6,863 nt of DNA from Frankiales bacterium (GTDB taxonomy: Bacteria > Actinomycetota > Actinomycetes > Mycobacteriales > SCTD01), in contig JAOPVD010000183.1 of the NCBI GenBank assembly GCA_025966295.1, positions 1 through 6,863 of the forward strand, written 5' to 3'. Within the stretch, counting starts at the first letter, position 1; every line of letters begins with the position of its first letter. The notes under the pieces were generated by a model. The model was given only the letters and a program-made list of their open reading frames with translations, searched no databases and was not told where the DNA came from. Of the stretch, positions 1 to 6,012 are shown in pieces. Position numbers and translations under genes: made by a program.

Positions 1-745
1 CGAGCGCAGCGACCTCGCCCTTGGCGTCGACGGTGATCTTCTGGCTCAGGTCGCCCCGGGCGACGGCGGTCGCGACCTGGGCGATGTTGCGGACCTGGCT
101 GGTCAGGTTGCCGGCCATCGAGTTGACGGAGTCCGTCAGGTCGCGCCAGACGCCCGAGACCCCGCGGACCTGCGCCTGTCCGCCGAGCTTGCCCTCGGTA
201 CCCACCTCGCGGGCGACGCGGGTGACCTCGTCGGCGAAGGACGAGAGCTGGTCGACCATGGTGTTGACGGTGGTGCCGATGCGCAGGAACTCGCCCTTGA
301 CGGGCTGACCGGCGATCTCCAGCGCCATCTGCTGGGACAGGTCTCCCTCAGCGACGGCCGCGATGACGCGCGCGACCTCCGTGGTCGGCCGGACCAGGTC
401 GTCGATGAGCGAGTTGACCGCGGCGGCGCCGACGCCCCAGTCGCCGTCCGCACCTACCTCGTCGAGGCGCTCGGTCATGCGGCCCTCGCGCCCGATGACG
501 CGGCTGGCCCGCACGAGCTCCCGCGTGCGCCGCTCGTTGAGCGCCGCCAACGCGTTGATCCTGTCAACGACCTGGCTCATCACGCCCGTCTGCGGCTCCA
601 GGCGGACGCTGAAGTCTCCGGCGCACAGGGCGTTGAGGGCGACGAGCAGCTGGGCCGCGGCGGCCGCCTGCGGGTCCTGGACCGGCTTGCTCTGACGAGG
701 CGCCTTCGCGGGGGGGCCGGCGGCGTCAACGGCGTCGAGGGGCAT
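1..745 (-). CDS. Multi-HAMP cytoplasmic signalling protein, probable sensor histidine kinase (N-terminal part; gene runs off the left edge)
   Basis: Only the first 248 codons are present. The ATG start at 745 has an AGAGG ribosome-binding site 5 nt upstream. After a Pro/Ala-rich leader (residues 1-30) the protein is a chain of HAMP-like modules. Clear units lie at about 119-169 (RPTTEVARVIAAVAEGDLSQ) and from about 213 (GDLSQKITVDAKGE at 231-244), with an alternate-type unit between them (about 166-212) and degenerate copies at about 30-75 and 76-118. There is no signal peptide or membrane segment, so the protein should be cytosolic. Poly-HAMP chains of this type are known from group III (Nik1/Os-1-like) and actinobacterial hybrid histidine kinases, where they relay signals to a C-terminal kinase. 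The HisKA, HATPase and receiver domains would lie outside the window, so the kinase assignment is inferred. The gene lies on the same strand as the FKBP and proteasome genes after a 131-nt gap, and is probably a separate unit. Confidence 0.82.
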   Translation of the reverse strand, partial: MPLDAVDAAGPPAKAPRQSKPVQDPQAAAAAQLLVALNALCAGDFSVRLEPQTGVMSQVVDRINALAALNERRTRELVRASRVIGREGRMTERLDEVGADGDWGVGAAAVNSLIDDLVRPTTEVARVIAAVAEGDLSQQMALEIAGQPVKGEFLRIGTTVNTMVDQLSSFADEVTRVAREVGTEGKLGGQAQVRGVSGVWRDLTDSVNSMAGNLTSQVRNIAQVATAVARGDLSQKITVDAKGEVAAL

Positions 746-876
746 GGCTTCCTCTCAGAGGGATGCCGGAAGGCAAGGCGACCAGAGGGCAGGACCGACA
801 TTCAACACTGCTGGTCCCAGGGAACGCACCGCCGCCGGGCGGCGTTGCACAGGTTCACCAACCGCAGCTGCCCTGA
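746..876. other. Intergenic region between the FKBP gene and the multi-HAMP gene
   Basis: This 131-nt gap holds the ribosome-binding site of the multi-HAMP gene (AGAGG, complement of 751-755) and a GC-rich palindrome at 830-844. No convincing -35/-10 pair was found for the downstream gene. A TTGAAT on the minus strand has no matching -10 at 16-18 nt. Nothing else is evident. Confidence 0.5.
830..844 (-). terminator. Possible hairpin terminator after the FKBP gene
   Basis: The 15-nt sequence CGCCGCCGGGCGGCG is a perfect inverted repeat (7-nt arms around one G; in practice about a 6-bp stem with a 3-nt loop). It begins about 30 nt past the FKBP stop codon. No T-tract follows on the minus strand, so it is not a classical intrinsic terminator. 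Tract-less hairpins are often proposed as terminators in high-GC actinobacteria. It could equally be a chance GC-rich palindrome. Confidence 0.3.
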
Positions 877-1398
877 TCAGCCGATCTTCACCAGATCGAT
901 GACGAAGGCGAGCGTGCCGCCGGGCACCGGACCGCGGTCGCCGTAGCCGTCCGCGGGCGGGATGACCACCAGGCGCCGGCCGCCCGGCTGCATGCCCAGG
1001 ACGCCCTTGCTGAAGCCCGGGATGACCCCGCTGCCGACCGAGAACTGGTAGGTCGCGGCCGCGCTCTCCTTCCAGGTGGAGTCGAACTCCGCCCCGGTCT
1101 TGTAGTCGACGCCGAGGTACCTGACCTCGACCGCGGAGCCGTCCGCGGCCGCCTCGCCGGTGCCACACACGATGTCGGTGACCGTGGTCACGGTGGGCGG
1201 CGGCGCGCTCGGCACGGTGTAGACGGGCTTGGTGGCGAGGTCCTTGGTGCCGGAGCCGCTCGGGGTGCAGCTCGCGCTGGCCGTCGGGCTCGGGCTGGGG
1301 CTGCCACCGGCAGCGACCTTGGCGGTGGGCTTGTCACTCGACCCGCAGGCCGTGAGGGCGCTCGTCAGGGCGAGCGCGACCACGAGGGTGCGCATCAT
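877..1398 (-). CDS. FKBP-type peptidyl-prolyl cis-trans isomerase, lipoprotein
   Basis: A 173-residue exported prolyl isomerase expected to help fold proteins outside the membrane. The N-terminus is a lipoprotein signal: MMRTL, a hydrophobic stretch, then the lipobox LTAC with lipidation Cys18. A Ser/Pro/Thr-rich linker (about 30-70) leads to one FKBP domain (about 88-173). Domain hallmarks are V-x-Y-x-G near 92-96, F105-D106, G-V-I-P-G (124-128), GMxxGxRR (135-142), IPPADGYG (146-153) and a C-terminal beta strand (LAFVIDLVKI). Residue 129 is Phe where human FKBP12 has Trp59, a common bacterial change. Cys44 and Cys78 could form a disulfide. The first of two tandem ATGs (1398, 1395) lies 7 nt after the prcA stop. 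A GGAG inside the last codons of prcA is the likely ribosome-binding site, about 12 nt upstream. Co-transcription with prcA is therefore likely, although the product acts in a different compartment from the proteasome. In Streptomyces, as I recall, FKBP genes lie just beyond pafA near prcBA, which fits this neighbourhood. Confidence 0.92.
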   Translation of the reverse strand: MMRTLVVALALTSALTACGSSDKPTAKVAAGGSPSPSPTASASCTPSGSGTKDLATKPVYTVPSAPPPTVTTVTDIVCGTGEAAADGSAVEVRYLGVDYKTGAEFDSTWKESAAATYQFSVGSGVIPGFSKGVLGMQPGGRRLVVIPPADGYGDRGPVPGGTLAFVIDLVKIG

Positions 1399-1405
1399 GG
1401 GGGTG

Positions 1406-2101
1406 TCAGGCTCCGAGGATCGTGCCGAGGCGCTCGGCGGTGAGGCGCTTGAAGGTGCGCCGGGTGCGGGTGCGGTCCAGGACCGCGGCTTCCAGGGAAG
1501 CGGGAGCGATGGTACGGGCCTCGGCGCCGTCACCGGCGGCACCGAGCGCCTTCACGGCGAGCCGGACGGCGTCCTCGAGGGAGGCGTCCGCGGCGAAGGC
1601 GTCCTTGACGGCCGCGCTGATGGGCTCGGAGTTGCCGCCCATGACGACGTAGCCGTGCTCCTCGGCCACCGACCCGTCGTAGGTGAGCCGGTAGAGCTGG
1701 TCGTCGGCCGGCGCGTCGCCGACCTCCGCGACAGTGAGCTCGACCTCGTACGGCTTGCCGGACTCGGTGAAGATCGTCCCGAGGGTCTGGGCGTAGGCGT
1801 TCGCCAGGCCGCGGCTGGTGACGTCGCTGCGGTCGTACTGGTAGCCGCGCAGGTCGGCGTACCGGACGCCGGCGAGCCGCAGGTTCTCGAACTCGTTGTA
1901 CTTGCCGACCGCCGCGAAGGCGATCCGGTCGTAGATCTCGCTGATCTTGTGGAGCGCCTTGGAGGGGTTCTCCCCACAGAACAGGACCCCGTCCGCATAG
2001 ACCATGACCAGCACCGCGCGGCCGCGCGCGATGCCCTTGCGGGCGTAGTCGCTCTTGTCCCGCATGATCTGCTCGGGGCTGACGTAGAACGGCGTCGTCA
2101 C
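1406..2101 (-). CDS. prcA: 20S proteasome alpha subunit
   Basis: A 231-residue alpha-type subunit that forms the two outer heptameric rings of the 20S core, gates substrate entry and docks the ATPase. It closely resembles M. tuberculosis PrcA as I remember it: N-terminal gate segment FYVSPEQIMRDKSDYARKGIARG (5-27), ENPSKALHKISEIYDR (44-59), GKYNEFENLR (66-75), ANAYAQTLGTIFTE (100-113), KPYEVEL (116-122) and YDGS (141-144). Lys52 matches the pocket lysine that binds the C-terminal motif of Mpa/ARC. As expected for an alpha subunit there is no N-terminal catalytic Thr. The C-terminus stops soon after the last helix (ILGA), shorter than the mycobacterial tail. The start is GTG at 2101, supported by an AGGGAG ribosome-binding site 5 nt upstream (complement of 2107-2112). 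The gene follows prcB by 31 nt and precedes the FKBP gene by 7 nt. Confidence 0.97.
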   Translation of the reverse strand: MTTPFYVSPEQIMRDKSDYARKGIARGRAVLVMVYADGVLFCGENPSKALHKISEIYDRIAFAAVGKYNEFENLRLAGVRYADLRGYQYDRSDVTSRGLANAYAQTLGTIFTESGKPYEVELTVAEVGDAPADDQLYRLTYDGSVAEEHGYVVMGGNSEPISAAVKDAFAADASLEDAVRLAVKALGAAGDGAEARTIAPASLEAAVLDRTRTRRTFKRLTAERLGTILGA

Positions 2102-2132
2102 TGCTTCTCCCTGGTACGGCGGGTCGGTGGGC

Positions 2133-2945
2133 TCAGCCGCCGGGGCGGGTCATGCGCTCGGCCACGATGGCCTCCACCACGGCCCCGACCTCTTCCTCCG
2201 GGACCCGGCGCAGGCCGTCGGCGGTCACGGACATGACGATCGGGAAGATGCGGCGCGCCAGGTCCGGGCCGCCGGTCGCCGAGTCGTCGTCGGCGGCGTC
2301 GTAGAGGGCGTCGACGGCGAGCCGGACCGCGTCCAGCTCGCTGGCGTCCTCGCGGAACTGCTTCTTGAGCGCGCCGCGGGCGAACATCGAGCCACTGCCC
2401 ACGCTGTGGAAGCTGTGCTCCTCGTAGCGGCCGCCGGTGACGTCGTAGCTGAAGATGCGGCCCTCGCGGCGCTCCAGGTCGTAGCCCGCGAACAACGGCA
2501 CCACCGCGAGGCCCTGCATGGCCATCGCGAGGTTGCCGCGGATCATCGCCGACAGCCGGTTGGCCTTGCCCTCCAGCGACAGCGTCGAGCCCTCGAGCTT
2601 CTCGTAGTGCTCGAGCTCGACCTGGAACAGCCGGACCATCTCGATGGCGAGCCCGGCGGTGCCGGCGATGCCGACGCAGGAGAACTCGTCGGCCGGGAAG
2701 ACCTTCTCGATGTCGCGCTGGGCGATGATGTTGCCCATCGTCGCGCGCCGGTCGCCGGCCATCACCACGCCGGAGGTGTGGGTCACCGCCACGATGGTGG
2801 TGCCGTGCGGTGCCTCCACGGTGCTGCCCTCCGGGAGCCTCATCCGGGACGGGAGCAGGTCCGGCGCCGCAGCCCCGAGGAAGTCGCTGAAGCTGCTGGT
2901 CCCCGGCGCGGTGAAGTGCGCCGGCAGACGGCCGTGGAGAGTCAC
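2133..2945 (-). CDS. prcB: 20S proteasome beta subunit (catalytic, with propeptide)
   Basis: A 270-residue precursor of the proteolytic inner-ring subunit, an N-terminal-threonine hydrolase. Residues 1-48 are a propeptide containing the family's S-S-F-S-D-F-L and APDLLP elements. Self-cleavage in P-H-G|T-T-I-V would expose Thr49 as the nucleophile. Asp65 and Lys81 are the matching active-site residues (positions 17 and 33 of the mature chain, in AGDRR and IEKVF). Other family motifs are GIAGTAG (92-98), VELEHYEKLEG (109-119), RGNLAMAMQGL (136-146), GSGS (183-186) and ALYDAADDDSATGGPDL (213-229). Mature length is 222. The GTG start at 2945 is chosen because it overlaps the pup stop codon in GTGA and gives a propeptide of normal length (57 in M. 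tuberculosis). Only a weak AAGGG precedes it, so translational coupling to pup is likely. The reading frame stays open far upstream, so it does not itself fix the start. Confidence 0.97.
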   Translation of the reverse strand: MTLHGRLPAHFTAPGTSSFSDFLGAAAPDLLPSRMRLPEGSTVEAPHGTTIVAVTHTSGVVMAGDRRATMGNIIAQRDIEKVFPADEFSCVGIAGTAGLAIEMVRLFQVELEHYEKLEGSTLSLEGKANRLSAMIRGNLAMAMQGLAVVPLFAGYDLERREGRIFSYDVTGGRYEEHSFHSVGSGSMFARGALKKQFREDASELDAVRLAVDALYDAADDDSATGGPDLARRIFPIVMSVTADGLRRVPEEEVGAVVEAIVAERMTRPGG

Positions 2946-3151
2946 TCGCCGCCCTTTTGGACGTACGAGCGGACGAACTCCTCGGCGTTGCTCTCGAGCA
3001 CCTCGTCGATCTCGTCCAGCAGGTCGTCGACGTCGTTGGTGAGCTCCTCGACGCGCTCGTGGACGTCGGTCGGGGTCTGGTCGACCGTCTCGTCGACCCC
3101 CTCCGAGCCCTTGCTGGCGCGCTCCTGCCCGCCGCTGTCCCTGGTCGCCAT
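2942..3151 (-). CDS. pup: Prokaryotic ubiquitin-like protein Pup (C-terminal Glu form)
   Basis: A 69-residue tag protein that PafA attaches through its C-terminal Glu to substrate lysines, marking them for the Mpa/ARC-proteasome. The N-terminal half (1-30) is polar and presumably disordered. The helical, ATPase-binding half (about 31-57: ERVEELTNDVDDLLDEIDEV) and the tail AEEFVRSYVQKGGE are strongly conserved in the family. The last three residues are Gly-Gly-Glu, not the Gly-Gly-Gln of mycobacteria, so no Dop deamidation is needed before ligation. Lysines are Lys14 and Lys66. The ATG at 3151 has a good GAGGGAG ribosome-binding site (complement of 3158-3164). The stop overlaps the prcB GTG by 4 nt. 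Unlike the usual layout, dop is not directly upstream; two opposite-strand genes intervene, so transcription must start in 3152-3248 or run antisense through them from dop. Confidence 0.97.
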   Translation of the reverse strand: MATRDSGGQERASKGSEGVDETVDQTPTDVHERVEELTNDVDDLLDEIDEVLESNAEEFVRSYVQKGGE

Positions 3152-3248
3152 GGCCCACTCCCTCGTTCGCGTCTGCCGAACCTACGTCACGCCGCTCCGC
3201 GGCAGGAGCAGGTGGACGTGTCGCGGTGGAGCAGGGATCGTCGAGGCC
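3152..3248. promoter_or_regulatory. Divergent intergenic region, probable promoters for pup operon (minus) and secreted-protein gene (plus)
   Basis: This 97-nt gap separates the divergently read pup and secreted-protein genes and must hold the pup operon promoter unless reading comes from dop. On the minus strand TAGGTT (complement of 3179-3184) is a fair -10 candidate, but no good -35 lies 16-18 nt before it. Two inverted repeats are visible. GCCGC-TCC-GCGGC spans 3191-3203. CTGCCG (3173-3178) pairs with CGGCAG (3200-3205), flanking the -10 candidate. These could be operator sites or chance in GC-rich DNA. No clear plus-strand -10 was seen. Confidence 0.5.
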
Positions 3249-5201
3249 GTGGCGAAACACTCCGCCGTGCGCCTCCTCCGTCCCGCCCTTGCCGCTGCGC
3301 TCGCCGTCGGCGTCGCCGTACCCGTGCTGTCGGAGGCGAGCCCGGTGCCCGACCCGACGGTGGCCGAGCAGCGCGACACCGAGGCGGTCGTGCTGCGCGG
3401 CAGCGACCTGCCCGGCTGGGCGGTGCCGGGCAACGTCACCGCGAAGCTCCCGCTCACCGACCTGTCCTGCGTGAGCGCCACCACCGCGGGGTGCCCGCAC
3501 AACCACTACGCCACCCCGGAGCTCGACACCGCGAAGCTGGCCGCGCCGACCGGCCCCGACGTCCGCCGGATCACCGGCTGGCGGTGGGACGGCAGGCGCT
3601 TCGCGGAGGTGCCGTTCCAGGTCGACGAGGTCTTCACCCGCTACCTCGACAACAGCGCGAGCGGGTTCGCGATCTACAGCGGCCAGGACCAGCACACCAC
3701 CTACGCGTTCGACCGCGAGGGTTTCCGGTGGACCAAGGGCACCTGCGTGGCGCAGCCCGACTCCCCCGTCGCGACCGACCCGGTGCAGGGGCTCGACACC
3801 GACGACGAGCTGGCCTTCATGGCGGCCGACACCGCCGGCGCGGCGCCGGCCGGCGCGGCCCTGCCCAAGGGCGTCACCAGGAGCCAGCGGCTGACGGTCA
3901 CCGACCCGCTGACCCGGCGGCAGAGCTACCTGTACGTGATGCTCGGACGGACGCCGGCCGCCAAGCCCTACGTCAGCTACCGCCGGGACGCGACCGCCGA
4001 CCGGTTCGCGCTGAGCCAGTCGTCCTACAGCGACTACGGCAACGCGGCGGTCGGCCCGTACTGCGATGCGAGGGGCAAGGTCGTCGGCACCGGCCGGCGG
4101 CGGCCGGTGGACACCGCCAGCGTCTCCACCGACCGCTACCGCTACCGCTACGACGGCCGCTGGCTGATGACCGACATCCGGATCAGCCCGGACAAGGGCC
4201 GGAGCTACGGGCCCGACCTGGTCGACCGCTGGAAGGCCCGGGCCTTCCAGCAGGACAGCGCCTCCGAGACCCCGTGCTGCGGCTACGAGGAGGAGGACAC
4301 CAACTGGGGCGGCAGCTCGACGCTGCTGGGCGAGCGGGTCGGCCCGGTCCGGGCGATCCGTGAGACCTGGGGCGCCGACTCCGGCACCAACGTGGTGCGC
4401 CGTGAGACGTTCTACCGCGGCGAGATGACGATGAAGACCTGGCTGCGGGTGCACGTCATCCCGCCGCTGGACGGCATCTACGCGCAGTGGGACTTCAACG
4501 CCGGCCGCATGACGACCTACCGCAACTCGCTGCACCCGGAGGGCTTCCCGGTCGACGGCCGCAACGACGAGGCGTTCGGCAACCTCGACGACCCGTGCAA
4601 CCCCAAGTACGACCGCAACGACACCGGCGCCCTCAGCCAGGGCTACCGGCAGACCTACCGGACGGTCGGGCTGTGCACGCTGTCGCCCTACCACCAGAGC
4701 GTGGACCTGGCGGACCCGACGTTCGGGCTGCCGAACGCCGCGCTGCAGTGGAACCAGACCTCCGGGCGGTGGGGCACCATCGTCGACCGGTACAGCGTGG
4801 CGGCCCGCGACCTGACCCCCGGCGGCGCCGCCCAGACCCTGGTCGCGCAGCCGTACTACCGCGACGACGCCTGCTTCGACGACGCCACCGGCAGCAACCC
4901 CGGGCCGCGCCTGAAGCTGCGCTCCGCCACCGAGCAGCAGACCGCGGCCGACGGCACGCCGCGCCGCTGCTGGACGCCGAAGGACGGCACCACCGAGTCC
5001 GACCACTTCTTCCAGGGCGACATCGGCACGCACGGCGTGCACCTGCTGTTCCTGGTCGACAGCGACAACGCCCGCCAGACGGTGCCGCTCAACGAGATCG
5101 TGTTCGACCAGCGGCAGGTCTTCCTGCCCGGCGATCCCGGCAACGTCGGCGAGTCGTACGGCCGGGCCTTCGACAAGCCGCTGCTGGTTGTGGCCTCATA
5201 G
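3249..5201 (+). CDS. Secreted protein of unknown function, cysteine-containing
   Basis: A 650-residue protein whose function I do not recognise. The N-terminus looks like a Sec signal peptide: VAKHSAVRLLRP, a hydrophobic Ala/Val core (about 13-27), and likely cleavage after S-E-A at residue 30. There is no later membrane segment, anchor or LPXTG, so the mature product (about 620 residues) is probably released or lies at the cell surface. It has ten cysteines (74, 82, 166, 272, a vicinal pair 343-344, 450, 476, 542, 574), compatible with disulfides. It is rich in aromatic and Asp/Arg/Gly residues, as in beta-rich exported proteins. Segments that look like family signatures are ITGWRWDGRRFAEVPFQVDEVF (108-129), YSGQDQHTTYAFD (143-155), DTDDELAFMA (183-192) and IYAQWDFNAGR (410-420). 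No catalytic motif is evident. The GTG at 3249 is chosen because it lies just before the signal peptide; no good ribosome-binding site precedes it (GAGG is too close). A later GTG at 3267 is possible. The next gene begins 4 nt after the stop. Confidence 0.85.
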   Translation: MAKHSAVRLLRPALAAALAVGVAVPVLSEASPVPDPTVAEQRDTEAVVLRGSDLPGWAVPGNVTAKLPLTDLSCVSATTAGCPHNHYATPELDTAKLAAPTGPDVRRITGWRWDGRRFAEVPFQVDEVFTRYLDNSASGFAIYSGQDQHTTYAFDREGFRWTKGTCVAQPDSPVATDPVQGLDTDDELAFMAADTAGAAPAGAALPKGVTRSQRLTVTDPLTRRQSYLYVMLGRTPAAKPYVSYRRDATADRFALSQSSYSDYGNAAVGPYCDARGKVVGTGRRRPVDTASVSTDRYRYRYDGRWLMTDIRISPDKGRSYGPDLVDRWKARAFQQDSASETPCCGYEEEDTNWGGSSTLLGERVGPVRAIRETWGADSGTNVVRRETFYRGEMTMKTWLRVHVIPPLDGIYAQWDFNAGRMTTYRNSLHPEGFPVDGRNDEAFGNLDDPCNPKYDRNDTGALSQGYRQTYRTVGLCTLSPYHQSVDLADPTFGLPNAALQWNQTSGRWGTIVDRYSVAARDLTPGGAAQTLVAQPYYRDDACFDDATGSNPGPRLKLRSATEQQTAADGTPRRCWTPKDGTTESDHFFQGDIGTHGVHLLFLVDSDNARQTVPLNEIVFDQRQVFLPGDPGNVGESYGRAFDKPLLVVAS

Positions 5202-5205
5202 GACC

Positions 5206-6012
5206 ATGGACCTGTACGGCCTGCCCCCCGAGCAGTTCACGGCGGCCCGCGACGCGGCAGCCAAACACGACAAGACCCTGAAGGCCCTGCGCCGGCCCAC
5301 CGTCTCGGCCTGGGTCGTCAACACCCTGGTACGCCGGGACCCGGCGCTGCTCGACGCCCTGCTGGAGCTCGGCGCCTCGCTGGCCGAGGCCCAGCGGCAG
5401 CGCCGCGGCGACGACCTGCGCGAGCTCGGCGAGCAGCGCCGCCAGCTGCTGCAGGCGGTCACCGCCCGCGCCCTGGAGCTGGCCGGCCGGGACGTCAGCG
5501 CGAGCGTGCGGGCCGAGGTCGAGAGCACGCTGGACGCCGCGCTCGCCGACACCGGCAGCGGCGAGGCGGTCCGCACCGGCCAGCTCGTCCGGCCGCTGGC
5601 CTATGCCGGCTTCGGCGGCGTCGACCTCGACGGTGCGGTGGCTCCGCTGCCCCGGCGGCCCCCCAGCGCGCCCACTCGGAAGGACGCGGCCCGGGTCGCC
5701 GAGCTGGAGGCGCGGGCCCTCGGCGCCGCGGGTGCCCTCGACGACGCGGTCCGGGCCGCCGAGCGGGCCCAGCGCGCGGCCGAGGCGGCCGCCGAGGAGC
5801 TGGGGTCCGCCGCGCAGGAGCAGGCCGCGGCCGCGTGCCGGGTGCGCGAGGCCGAGGAGCAGCTCGAGACCGCCCGCCAGGCCACGGCGGCCGCCAAGGA
5901 CCGGCGTACCGAAGCGGGGAAGCAGGCGCAGGCGGCCACCCGGGCGGTGGCGGACGCACAGCAGACGGCCGATGCGGCGCGGCAGGCGCTGCACCAGGAG
6001 CGGTTGCGCTAG
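5206..6012 (+). CDS. Conserved actinobacterial coiled-coil protein of unknown function
   Basis: A 268-residue cytosolic protein with no signal peptide or membrane segment. The N-terminal part (1-95) opens with MDLYGLPPEQFTAARDA and KALRRPTVSAWVVNTLV (26-42), followed by amphipathic helices. I recall similar openings in uncharacterised actinobacterial proteins, but no function. Residues about 96-145 include a GFGGVDLDG stretch. A Pro/Arg linker (148-157) leads to a long Ala/Glu/Gln/Arg-rich helix (about 160-268) with heptad-like spacing, probably a coiled coil. There is one cysteine (211). ATG at 5206 is chosen: it lies 4 nt after the preceding stop and gives the family-like start. AGGA is only 2 nt away, so translation is probably coupled to the upstream gene. 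A TTG at 5188 is in frame but less likely. The stop TAG overlaps the converging dop stop codon. Confidence 0.82.
   Translation: MDLYGLPPEQFTAARDAAAKHDKTLKALRRPTVSAWVVNTLVRRDPALLDALLELGASLAEAQRQRRGDDLRELGEQRRQLLQAVTARALELAGRDVSASVRAEVESTLDAALADTGSGEAVRTGQLVRPLAYAGFGGVDLDGAVAPLPRRPPSAPTRKDAARVAELEARALGAAGALDDAVRAAERAQRAAEAAAEELGSAAQEQAAAACRVREAEEQLETARQATAAAKDRRTEAGKQAQAATRAVADAQQTADAARQALHQERLR

Noticed and set aside
1399..1542. N-terminal extension of the FKBP frame beyond 1398
   Set aside because: It would overlap prcA heavily and bury the lipoprotein signal peptide; the lipobox fixes the start at the tandem ATGs.
1229..2236. Plus-strand open frame of 335 codons antisense to FKBP and prcA
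   Set aside because: It is a shadow of well-supported minus-strand genes, and its composition is typical of GC-rich antisense frames.
2127..3248. Plus-strand open frame upstream of the secreted-protein gene, antisense to prcB and pup
   Set aside because: Its translation is His/Arg/Ala/Gly-rich antisense shadow. The real protein begins at the signal peptide near 3249, so the N-terminal extension was removed.
2133..5042. A very long minus-strand open frame covering prcB and continuing antisense through pup and most of the secreted-protein gene
   Set aside because: Only the prcB part (2945-2133) looks like a protein. The rest is a low-complexity Ala/Arg/Val/Gly translation with no family features, produced by high GC at third codon positions; the opposite strand carries the real secreted protein.
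5089..5994. Minus-strand open frame of 301 codons antisense to the coiled-coil gene
   Set aside because: The translation is Gly/Arg/Leu/Ala low complexity with no recognisable family; the plus strand encodes the structured coiled-coil protein.
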